64,000 nucleotides of DNA, from positions 35,313,706-35,377,705 of the forward strand of contig NC_045139.1 in NCBI RefSeq assembly GCF_008831285.2, given 5' to 3'. The position numbers and the translations under genes were made by a program. The DNA is from Nymphaea colorata (taxonomy: Eukaryota > Streptophyta > Magnoliopsida > Nymphaeales > Nymphaeaceae). The notes beneath the pieces were generated by a model. It was not told where the DNA came from. It worked only from the letters and a program-made list of their open reading frames with translations, and did no database searches. Of the stretch, positions 38,018 through 47,988 are shown one piece after another. The first letter of the stretch is position 1. Each line of letters begins with the position of its first letter.

Positions 38018-38223
38018 ATCACAGGAATCCTTTCAGTACAGTGTTGTTGATTGATAGGCCGATTATGGGTGAGTGTTGTGCTTACCTGTAACTTGTTAAT
38101 TGTTGCTTATGACTGCACTGTTCCTGTAGAATTCAGTTTTCAAATGAACTTATGGCTGTTCTCGTCGTGCGAAAATTAATGAACTTGCTCTCGGAAGGAC
38201 ATTGATGGGTGTAATCATTGTGG

Positions 38224-38226
<3 letters not shown>

Positions 38227-38265
<39 letters not shown>
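38227..38265. repeat. (AT)n microsatellite
   Basis: Uninterrupted AT dinucleotides about 210 bp after the stop codon of the BRO1-domain gene, possibly within its 3' region. Confidence 0.95.
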
Positions 38266-38266
<1 letters not shown>

Positions 38267-39286
38267 ACTCTGTTAAAAGCTGGAGATGAAGCACCCCTAA
38301 ATGGTTTGTCTTGCATCGCTTGTTTTTGGAAAGCGCCCTTTACTTCAGCTGTAGTTAAGAGTCACTTTTTTCCTTAACCATTTTTAAACTTTTTCTTTTC
38401 AAACATCCAACTATCTGGATGAAGACAGAGTTGTTTTAAACTATAAAATTTAGAAAGATCATAAAAATGATGTAGAACGAACATTATGAAGCTTCTGAAT
38501 GATGTTCAGCTTTTTCAGTTAGCGAAGTTCAATTTAGACATTGAAAAGTTCGTGATTTTTTGGTCTAATATTTTATATATTTCGAGGTGATTTCTGTAGT
38601 TTATTTTCGAAAAGGTACTGGAAAATCATCATAAGGCATGCTCGCCGACAAATATCGAGGGGCAAAAATCCAAACTCAATTTGCATTGTTATTTTTCGTT
38701 GTCAGATTTCATTTATCTTTGTCTTTTAACGAATACTTTGCCATCTATTGCCGACTAAAACTTGAAAAGAATAAATTGCTCAAATTTCTCACGATATTTT
38801 GAGTAAACGTGTGCTGGCATTTTATGATTAATGGTTGTGTTGTCATGGTATAATAGTACATGGCCTCCATAGTTGCAGAAACTCTTAAATTAGTCTTAAT
38901 CTATCCTAAAGTAGAAGCTTTCACCTAACCTCTCAACTCTTTAAAGTGCATGACATGCTTTTGTTAGTGACATCCTTTTTACAGCACAAAGAGTTGACGC
39001 TTCGATGATTCGAAATATTGCCTAACCTCAGCAATACATAAGAAAATGCATTCATTTTTTAAAAAAGAAAAGCGAGATGAGTTGACCACAATGTTTGTTC
39101 TTACTATTTGTCGGTTTTCTGTTCCTACTTGGAGAGGACTGACCGACCTATTAGGCGCGGGATTTGGCTTGCCCAATGTTCGTTTTGACACTGATAAAAA
39201 GATCTCATAGATCTCATTGACAAATCATGGTATGAATAAAAGAAAAGAAAGCAACTAAACTTTGTAGGGATGTCAACAAAATTTTG

Positions 39287-39671
39287 TAAGGATGTCAATG
39301 GATTTGATTTGAGTTAGGTATACCTTTAACCTGCTTTTTTGGACGTTGGAATATGAAAAAAAAGGCATATCTGAATCTGAAATCTGATTTTTACTTTCAT
39401 ATTGCAATTCAAATCTGATTTTTGAATCGAATCTGGCTGATTTCAAAATTTAAGAGCATTGACCTAAGATACTTATTTAAAATTAAATCCGATCTAAATC
39501 TAAATCTGATCAAAGATTATGTATATTTATATCTGAATTTGAATTCAATCAGATGTCATTTCTTGAATCTGAATATGATCCGATTTCTTAAATGATTATT
39601 AATTTTTTTTCATATCTGATTTTTTTTTAATGGGTTGGATGGAAGATTCAGTGAGATATATTGACATCCCT
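39287..39671. mobile_element. Non-autonomous element, TAGGGATGTCAAC family, full length
   Basis: Left end TAAGGATGTCAATGG and right end ATTGACATCCCT are inverted copies. The element is flanked by AAATTTTG (39279-39286) and AAAATTTG (39672-39679), a 7 of 8 match consistent with an 8-bp target duplication. The interior has TCTGAATCTGAAATCTGATT-type units with no coding capacity. A partial second terminus, TAGGGATGTCAAC, lies just outside at 39265, suggesting a nested or local duplication of the end. Confidence 0.65.
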
Positions 39672-39840
39672 AAAATTTGATAGAGATAAAAATGTAGGAC
39701 CGTTGTTAAACTGGCTAAAAAAATTGATGATGATGAAAATTGGACTACATATAGTGGCTATTTTGGTCATTCATTTCATTGCCCCCCACTTAGGCCCCTA
39801 AATCTTAACTAATGCATTAATAATAATTTCAAAGAAGCAT

Positions 39841-40026
39841 AGTTGGGCAGCAAAGTGGCTAACACTCAAAGAGTTCAAGGTTCAAATCTCACAGTCGTTG
39901 TCACAATGATGTACTGCAGACCATCAAGCAAATCAAAACCTTGGGGGATGCACGAGGGTATAGCCTTGGGGGTTTTAAGCAGCCGAAGATAGTTTGTCAC
40001 AAGCAAACATGAAAAAAAAAAAAAAA
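39841..40026 (+). mobile_element. SINE-like element with box B and poly-A tail
   Basis: It begins GTTGGGCAGCAAAGTGGCTAA (A-box context). A perfect tRNA-type box B, GGTTCAAATCTC, lies at 39879-39890, and a run of 15 A ends it at 40026. The 3' half is shared with the copy at 12.14-12.28 kb. About 186 bp fits a plant tRNA-derived SINE. No clear target duplication is visible. Confidence 0.6.
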
Positions 40027-41566
40027 GCTTTAATAGAGGGTTTGGTTACTTCATATCTTAAATCTATGATTCTTAAATCCACGGTTCTGGCATGATATGC
40101 TTTGTTGATATAGTAAAAGATTGACATTAATATTGACGACGCTTATGTTCCCTAACCACATTGATCATCAGTTTATTCTTGCAAGAGATGTTCAGAGAAG
40201 GAAGGTCTGCTTCTAATTTCATGGATTTCTGATTTTGAAACACAAATGCAGCCTAGGTGAGAGGCAATCAAACGCCAGGTGCGTGGTTTAAAAACTTCGC
40301 AATAAAGGAACACCAATAATTTGTTCGTAACAATTCCTTGTGTGATTAGGCCCACGGCCTCTTACTAAATAAACGATCAATGATTGTATTCTAAGAAGAA
40401 TCCAACATTTCTCTGTGTAAGGGCATGTGTAGAACAAGAGCTAGTAAGATGGAAACATCCTGAGTCGGTGGATTGGGGCCCCAAGTCTCCAGTTTCAACC
40501 ACCCTTCCTCCTTGACAGCCCGCAGAAGGTGGAGCCCCTCAATAATATGTAGCCAGTATGTTTCACCTGAGAGAAAAGTTGAATCAAGAGAGAGAGAGAG
40601 AGAGAGAGTATTTGATCTAAATTAAAGCTCATAAGTTACAAGTTTACACCTAAAGTCTCCCCACTACTAAAAAAATTTGAAAGCAAAAAAGAGAAACTTC
40701 TTCTCTGGGGTGTTTCATTGCCCTTATCTAAAATTCTCGAGATTTAGATCTTTAAATCGATCTAAAAAGCCAAAATGAGGGTTTCAAAGACTGAATTAAG
40801 ACCGTTAGTTTGATGAATTATGGACTTTACCTAGATCTTTTCCACACCAATAAAAACATATCACATCAGATCCACATGAAATTCATAGATTTCTAATACG
40901 AAGAAATCAAACGTCAGCTAAAGAAGAAAAGAACAAATTTATGATTCATTTTGAGTTTCCTTCACTTGGCATCTTTTTGGCATGTAACTCAGGCGGTCAA
41001 ATATTGAAAGGAATTCAAAGCAAAGCATGTCTCTACTACCTCCATAAAAGTTGATTACGTTATTGTAATTCTTTTTATGGTATGAGCTTTCAATCAGTAC
41101 GTGTTATAGCTCTCTTTAGGGCTACGACAAGCCTTGTAGTTCCTAAGGTACACCCCCCTTTGAAGAGGCGCTGATAGGAAACAGACCACCCATTTCATCC
41201 ACCTATGGTTTGGGAGTATAATGTTCACGCTGTGTATTACTTGTTTCTGAGTTTCTGTAACAAAAGCTTCAAACTTCAGACTTTCTATAAGGAGGAAAAT
41301 GTTTTATTTTGATGCAAAAATTGTTCAAAAGTTAAGAAAGGGCTTTCAGTTTTGATCGATTAATTTACAGAAATAGCTGAGCTAGCAAATAAATTGTGTG
41401 TCAGAGTTCAATGGAAAGTTGTTGTGGGGGCGCAGGTGTTTGTTTGTGGTGGCAACCTACCGCCCCCTAACTTTCTAAAAGACAGGATGTTCTTGATTCC
41501 TAACATGGAAAGCATCAAGGCAGGATTAGTTCTAATTGCTAAATAGGAAGCCGGCCATCGCCATCC

Positions 41567-41900
41567 TAGTAGATGTCAACGGCTCAGATTCAAATTAGAT
41601 ATACCCTTAATCATATATGCTTTTTTGGATATTGAACATTTGAATACAAACAAAAAAAGTCATATCTGAATCCGAATCTAAATATGATTTTGAGAATTTT
41701 GAACAGAATCTGGCGGATTTTCAAAGTGAAAGAGCATTGACCCAAATCCGAATCCGATCGCATAGTTATATCGAATCCAAATCCGATCGCATATTTATAT
41801 CGAATCCGAATCCTATCAGATGTCATTTATCAAATCCGACTTCAATCTGATTTATTAATCAAATATTAATTTTTTTAATGATTTTTTTTGGAATGTTTAG
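41567..41900. mobile_element. TAGGGATGTCAAC-family element, partial
   Basis: The left part TAGATGTCAACGG and the internal AATCCGAATCCGATCG units match the family described at 9.94 and 39.29 kb. It contains a local tandem of the ATCCGATCGCATA.TTATATCGAATCC unit at about 41750-41810. The right terminus is lost. Confidence 0.55.
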
Positions 41901-42849
41901 GAAAGATTTCTAGTGCTTTGGAATTCATTTTTAAATCATTAAAGATTTTCCAAAAAATATTAAAAGAAAGTGCCTGGGTTACCATGATTAAATATATACA
42001 TGAATGCAGTAGGAGAGCCAGAATATATTTTGGCTGAAGGGCACTCGAGTTACTTTGAAGTGGGCAGTTTATGTAATTTTTAAGTCTTCAAAGTATCATT
42101 TTCAAATTTTCCAATGAAACTTTTGATAAATTGGTGAGAGCAAAGTTCGCCCACACCAGTCCCCATGTTTCTCTGCAACTGCACGATTGATGCTGAAACA
42201 ATTAGCTGCAAATGCCCCTTCCAATTTGAGGTACTTTTAAGTGTTCACCTCTTGAGTCCCAAAATATTTATGAATAGGATATACAATTCCGATAGATTTT
42301 TTTTTTTTTAAATTTAAATTAAGTGTTTTACAAAGGACTATCATCACTAGATATAGTTTTCATGCTAACATTTTTGCCGTCCAAACAGTTCTTCTAAGTT
42401 TAAGCAAAACTTTTTAACATTCATTTCTTTCATCTATTAACTTGATCCGCTTCTCCAATTCTGTGATCACATCCAATTAGCGAGTTTCTAGCTTATATAG
42501 ATGAATGACAGACAGAAATTAGACAATTAGTGGTTATAGTGCAACCATCTTCCAAAAACAAGCGGATACGAAACTGATTCATCTTAAAAAATAATAAGGC
42601 CGATTACGCGATTTTCATGTCTAAGCCGGTACACATCTCTGCTCGCTCTCTTGAATAGACAGGAAAGCATGCATTTTCCTCACTTCCTCTTTAATTCACC
42701 ATTTGCATCTAGCTTGATGACGCTAGAAAATCTATCAGATGGAAAGAAAAGAAATGTGATTCAGGATTCTTATTTATTCGATGGCACTAGAAATTCTTGC
42801 ACCTGCCATGTTTCAAGGAGTGAGAGGCTCACGACCCACCACCAGAAAG

Positions 42850-43010
42850 AGAGCTCAAAGGTTCCTCCCTTCCCCCAAAAAAAACAAATCTCCTGCAACT
42901 CTGGTCCTACGTAAATGTTTCAACCACTGCCAAAAAAAAGAGCTCGAAGGCCCCCTCTCCCAAAAAAAACAAAATCCCCTACCTCTCGAGTCTTACGCTA
43001 TGTCGGCATC
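42850..43010 (+). repeat. Imperfect tandem repeat, also present near 46.9 kb
   Basis: A unit starting GAGCTC[A/G]AAGG, continuing CCCAAAAAAAACAAA and then TC.CCT..CTCT, occurs twice, from about 42851 and 42940. The second unit plus the following CTATGTCGGCATCAGTGATGGTAACGATGCAT region resembles 46,900-47,010, indicating a dispersed repeat. Confidence 0.5.
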
Positions 43011-43796
43011 AGTGATGGTAACGATGCATCCTTGCCATATTAATTGAGCAATTTTTTCTCTGTTTTGTTTCTTTGCAAAGAAAATACGGGGCCTAAAAGA
43101 ATTATATTAATCTTCCTTTGACCAACAGTTAATATAGGGATGACCTAATCCATGCGGTACACCAGCTTTAGTTGAGCAACTCTTTATCTACCTGGGAAGA
43201 AAGAGGGAGTCTATAATAAACAAACGAATAGCAGCCAAGAGAATTTTTGAAGAAAAGTTCCTGGGAAAAGAAGATCAGGTGCCTGATTGCTGTTGAAAAC
43301 GGCAGGTTGATAGTGATCTTCAAAATTCACAGCTCATCAGTAGATTCGGGACAGCTTTGGGGTCAACCAGTCTAATCTTTGAATTTATTGAAAAGCCTAA
43401 TCTCTCGCTCTTCAATCGGGATTCGGTCCTCCATCTATCAAGGGCAAAAGTCGAATATCGAAAATATGGCGAACAGCCAACGTCCGGTTGGTGATCAACA
43501 GTTGAAATTTGATCGATCTTCTCGCAAAACAGTTAAAGTTTTGAATCTGGATGACGATCACAGGTGGGACATCTCTGACCAACAATGACAAGTTTTTGAA
43601 AATCATATCTCCGGATGAAGAATCGTATTCCGATTCTTCAGCCTATGATTTCTCATGATAATAACAAACGGATCAGTACTCTCAATTATACTGACTGCTG
43701 AAAGCATGCGTTTGAACGAGGACCCACTCAATCAATTGCAGAGTTATTGCATCCTTCAGCGCATCACTCAGGCAGTAACAACAGAGATGCCATCAT

Positions 43797-43801
<5 letters not shown>

Positions 43802-43838
<37 letters not shown>
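43802..43838 (+). repeat. (CT)n microsatellite
   Basis: TCTC repeat tract with no interruption over most of its length. Confidence 0.95.
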
Positions 43839-44155
43839 GAAACACTATGCACAAGAATCAGTTGCGGCAGATCATGTTCTTTCAAGAGAACAGCAACAAA
43901 AAATTTAATTCCAGAATCATTATAATGCCCACTTACAGGAAAGTGTTCCATCTACATATTGACCAACAAAAGGACGGAGAGGAGGTGATTTTGAACTGAT
44001 AATTCTTAACTGGTCTCTCGAAAAGCCTTCCTACCCAATAACTTAAAGTTGGTAGTGTATCTATAGAACTATAGACGCGAGAATTACAGAGCAGATGACG
44101 GCTAGAACTATATCATGAACGTTACTGCCATGAGGAAGAGAAAGTCGAAAGCTGG

Positions 44156-45261
44156 CTAGTAAGAAGCCGCGGTTGTTTGCCTAGGGCCCTTCATGGTAGT
44201 GGCAGCAAGCAGGAAGAAGACGACGAAAGCAGCGTAGGAACAGGCCAAAGAAATGCCACCTCTGGAGCAATACGAGTCCATGTAGTCGCAGATCGCAAGC
44301 CAACCAGCATGTTGGTTGCCATTTTTCGCAATATACGCAACTGCAGTTGCTGCTGAACATCCCGAAGCAAGCAAAGCCGTCGTTGCCTGCATTAATCATA
44401 TATATATATACACATATATGTAATCAGCTCAAATAATGGGAACCGAAAACAGAGGCAGTGAAGGAATCAGAACATTAAGTGGTTAATTTAAACTTTTGGA
44501 TCACTAAAGAAGTTCTATGAAGAAATGTTCAGGAACAGATATATAAGCTGGACATTTACAATTGTAATAAATTGATATATGCATATAAAGCTTTTGAAAA
44601 AAACAGAACAGTCCCATAAGAACTGATATATATCCAAGGAAAATGCTCAAGTAAAATGACATGGGGATCGTGATTCGTGAACGGATAATGTGGTTCCTAC
44701 GTTACTCTGCAATTAAAAATAAAGTATCTTCAAAAGAGAAAAACAGATGAAAAAACTTACCAGGTCCAAGACAGATAACGCAAAAAGAATCTTGTATTTG
44801 GAGCTTGAAGACCTCGCCATGAAGAAAACAGAGACGAGAGAGTACACGAATGCGAGCGAATTCGCAGCCACGAAGAACCTGACATGGATTAGGCAATGTT
44901 AGGAAGACCATTCTTGCTGAAACCCACCAAATCAATGGCATGCATGATTCAAGATTGAAAGAGCTTTTGGCAAGGGAACTTTGGTCAAGAAACAACATGA
45001 TTCTCAAGAAAATACAAGTGCTAAATAAGAAATGGTGATCTGGGTAGCAGATTTTATGTACTTGAACGACTCAGAGTAGCTGAATTTGGCCTCAACAGCT
45101 ATGCCAAAGACATAGCTGATTTGCCTGTTTGAGACCATGATGATAACAGCAGCAAGTGCAGCACCTCCTGCCAGAAGTCTCAGCAAGATTTGAAAGAGAA
45201 GGAAGTTTCTGGATGCTTGGTATTCCTCTACTTGGATGGTTTTGGCTTCGTTCACTGCCAT
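44156..45261 (-). CDS. CASP-like four-transmembrane protein (CASPL1 type)
   Basis: Three exons on the minus strand, 45261-45062, 44878-44761 and 44386-44156, join in frame to 182 residues with GT-AG introns. Four hydrophobic segments are at about residues 20-46, 68-88, 96-126 and 150-172, with short cytosolic ends, the topology of the CASP/MARVEL family. Key family residues are present: Arg28 in the first membrane helix (LLRLLAGG) and Asp105 in the third (SVLDL). The second extracellular loop has Cys139 and Cys146 around a WLAICDYMDSYC motif, as in CASPL1 members. CASP proteins form plasma-membrane scaffolds for wall deposition; CASP-like relatives are plasma-membrane proteins of mostly unknown job. 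It lacks the long extracellular-loop signature of true Casparian-strip CASPs, so I call it CASP-like. A TATA box lies about 115 bp upstream. Confidence 0.92.
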
Positions 45262-45295
45262 TTTCTGAGCAGCTAGAAGATCGGAAATATGAGAA

Positions 45296-45301
<6 letters not shown>

Positions 45302-45329
<28 letters not shown>
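45302..45329. repeat. (GA)n / (CT)n tract in the CASP-like 5' leader
   Basis: On the minus strand this is a CT-repeat lying between the TATA box and the start codon, so it is likely transcribed in the 5' UTR of the CASP-like gene. Such tracts (GAGA/CT) are common in plant core promoters and leaders. Confidence 0.8.
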
Positions 45330-45331
<2 letters not shown>

Positions 45332-45374
45332 CGAGTGGTGGTGGTTGGTGTGCTGTGAGGGCATCGCCATGGCC

Positions 45375-45384
45375 GTATTTATAG
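45375..45384 (-). promoter_or_regulatory. TATA box of the CASP-like gene
   Basis: The minus strand reads CTATAAATAC, a near-consensus plant TATA box, about 115 bp upstream of the ATG at 45261. It predicts a start site near 45345 and a leader of about 85 nt. Confidence 0.75.
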
Positions 45385-45758
45385 GGGGAAACGGGGAAGC
45401 ACGCCATCTAACTTACCAAATTCAAAAAGCAGGTGTCAACTTTTCCTCTCCTTTTTTAATATCGATTTTTTTTTTTTTTTTGTCTCGGAGTAAAAAAGGA
45501 AAAGCAATCAAATTTTGTTCGATACCTCCGGAATCCGAGTATTATTAGGCTAACTGGGTGAAGGAAAAGACAGAGTGGCAAGCGATAATTAGGTGAGTTC
45601 ATGTACACTTTTTTCCTGAGGTCCAAGTCTAGATGGGAAACCAAACCATTGCGGCTGTAAAGTAGGCCTAATTTGTCAACTGAATTCAAAATCTATACTC
45701 TTGTTTCTTAATCCAAGTGTTTCTTAATCCAGACAAACTTGGTTTACTTCTCATTGGA

Positions 45759-45777
45759 TTAGGGTTTAGGGTTTAGA
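45759..45777 (+). repeat. Short telomere-like motif
   Basis: TTAGGGTTTAGGGTTTAGA contains two TTTAGGG plant telomere units. It could be a telo-box upstream of the CASP-like gene or a chance interstitial match; too short to be an interstitial telomere array. Confidence 0.5.
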
Positions 45778-46144
45778 GCATAGATGCCACTATAAGTCTC
45801 ACCCATATCCTTATCCCTACTGATTTTCTTTCCCTCTCTCCAAATGATAGGCAGCGCAATTAGTCAGCCCGGCGGCATGAAATGGGCACACGCCCCATTC
45901 TATTCACAGAGGCACTGCTATACTAACGCCATGAGAGATGTTAGTATTGGCTTGAGAGGTATTTAAATTAATGTGGTTTAAGGAATAGGGTGTTGAGTCT
46001 TCCCTCTTCCTCCTTTTCTCTCTCTCTCTCTCCCTCTCTCTCTCATCTTGTCGGCACAGAAGGGAAGCAGATTTGATATCCCATGAACTATAAAAAAGAT
46101 TTAGAGTCAACATTCAGGGATAGTCGTGCATTTGACTTGGCTGT

Positions 46145-46560
46145 TAGGGCTGCACAACGAGCCGAGCCAACTTGGGCTCGATTGGAATTCGCTCAAAAAA
46201 ACTCAGCTCACGCTTGACTCATTTATAAACAAGTCGTGTTCGAGCTTACAAAGATATTCGAAACGATAAACGAGTCGAGTTCGACTTTCAGGAACTCGAC
46301 TCGAAAACCGTACTCTATATAATATTGTCAAAACCGGTTTTACAAGTCGCATGAGTTAAACGAGTTAACATTTACACGAGTTAATGTAAACGAGTTAACG
46401 CCTAAACGAGTTAAATGGGTGAACGAGTCGAGTTCAAACTCAATTTTGTGTAGTCCAGCCGAGCTCGAGCTTGCTATAAGGAGCTTGAGTCGAGTTTGAG
46501 CCAAGCTCGAGCTCGAGTTTTTTGAGCTTAGGCAAGCTCGAGCTGGCTTGGATCGTCCAC
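46145..46560. mobile_element. GAGCTCGAG-rich hAT-like element
   Basis: The left end TAGGGCTGCACAACGAG is nearly identical to that of the 61.6-kb element. The interior has AAACGAGT, CGAGTTCGA and AGCTCGAGCTCGAG units. The right terminus is diverged and no target duplication was found. Confidence 0.55.
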
Positions 46561-46667
46561 ATAGTTTGCCTACTTTTCTTTGATAAAACATAAAAAATAA
46601 CATGTCCGATGTTTGAGCGTAAAACACTTGGCTGGGTTGGGCAATCCAAAATGCGCGTGCTTGAGAG

Positions 46668-46845
46668 CACTAGCGGAGCCAAAAAATTTTTTTGGAGGGG
46701 CACTGATTCATGTGTTTTCATACTTGAAAGGGCACTTACATGTATAATAAAGTAAATATTAAAGATCTTAATGTAAAAGTAAAAGAAAATTGAGAAGCTG
46801 GTGTGGGCAACCGGCCACAGCAGCCTATGTGTGGCTCTGCCATTG
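46668..46845. mobile_element. hAT-like CACTAGCGGAGCC element with 8-bp target duplication
   Basis: It runs from CACTAGCGGAGCC to GGCTCTGCCATTG, inverted ends of the CAGTGGCGGAGCC family. It is flanked by CTTGAGAG (46660-46667) and GTTGAGAG (46846-46853), a 7 of 8 match and the target-site size typical of hAT transposons. At 178 bp it is a MITE-sized, non-coding copy. Confidence 0.75.
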
Positions 46846-47935
46846 GTTGAGAGTGGATGAGTGGACAAAAAAGCTGATAACCCACTGCACGGTAGAAAGC
46901 TTAAATGCACCTCTCTCCTCCCCTCCTTTCCAAAAACAAGTTCACCTTACCTCGAGAATTATAGCCGAATTATGGGCTATGTTGACGTCAACAATGGTAA
47001 TGATGTATTTTTGAACTTAGGTACCATGATCTACCACTTAAGACACAGAAGCATAGCGCCCACAAAAATTAAACTAAAAACTTACATTAAATCAAGGACA
47101 CATCCTTCACATGCCCCTAACCTAACCGACTGGTTATGTTGGTTGAGCGGACACTTAATGGATAATAGAGACTAGAACGTAAGAGTATTTTTCCCGCTGT
47201 TTGACAGTTATGGTGTATGACTGCTATGGGGACGTATAATTTGGGACAGAATGTGCTCATGATAAGTTAGGTAGGGAGTATTTTTATATAATCCAACTAG
47301 GCAGACCGTAATAGAATTTTGTAAGGTTTTAAAGATCGCCACTTTAAAAATGTCAAAATTTGGTGAGTGGAAGTTAAAAAAACAGAAAATCACACTTCAA
47401 GTTGTTGATCTTTGTCAAATTTCATTGAAAATCCATACAAAATGTCATCAACTTCTGATTATTTTACAAATAATGTATACTAACACTCGAGTTGAAAGGC
47501 ATATTATAAGACCACTCCGGTCCCAAAACAACTCAGAACCTTAGGGGTACAAGAAAGGAGTGAGGCATTGGCCTCTTACTCAAGTAGTAGGCTCCCTCCT
47601 GTTCACCTGAAAGAGTTGGATGAACTTTAAGTATAAGTATATGTTTCCTTACCATTTCTCATGCTTAACTAGGGCTTAGAAGGTGGTAAATTAAAGTCGC
47701 CTTTTAAAAATTATTTGTAATTATATATTACCTTGCTTAAAGTATAGAAAAAGCACGTACTATGTGTATGCAAAGAAAGATGAAACTTTAGGCACGTTTT
47801 TGCCGATTTTATATGGTCCACTTGTTTCAAAAAACCAATCTTAACTTTCATTGGGTCCATGAATGAAATAGTTCTAAGGTCCTAGTTCTAAGGTCCCAGG
47901 AAGGATGGCATACTACCAAGTAAGACAGTCCATTT

Positions 47936-47988
47936 AAAGGGGTATAGGTTAAAATACTCGTTAAAGGGGTATAGGTTAAAATACTCGT
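47936..47988 (+). repeat. Short tandem duplication
   Basis: The unit AAAGGGGTATAGGTTAAAAT plus ACTCGT occurs twice in a row without change, about 26 bp each. Confidence 0.85.

Larger units (their letters stand above)
38018..44155. other. Intergenic region between the BRO1-domain and CASP-like genes
   Basis: No gene is supported. It holds an AT microsatellite at 38227-38265, two TAGGGATGTCAAC-family elements, a SINE-like copy with poly-A tail, a (GA)n at 40590-40609, a (CT)n at 43802-43838, an imperfect tandem repeat at 42850-43010 and an unassigned open stretch at 43379-43660 (see findings). Confidence 0.5.

Noticed and set aside
39879-39890. Possible tRNA gene because of a perfect box B.
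   Set aside because: No acceptor stem or anticodon arm can be drawn and a poly-A tail follows; better as a SINE.
45759-45777. Interstitial telomere array.
   Set aside because: Only about two and a half units; more likely a telo-box or chance.
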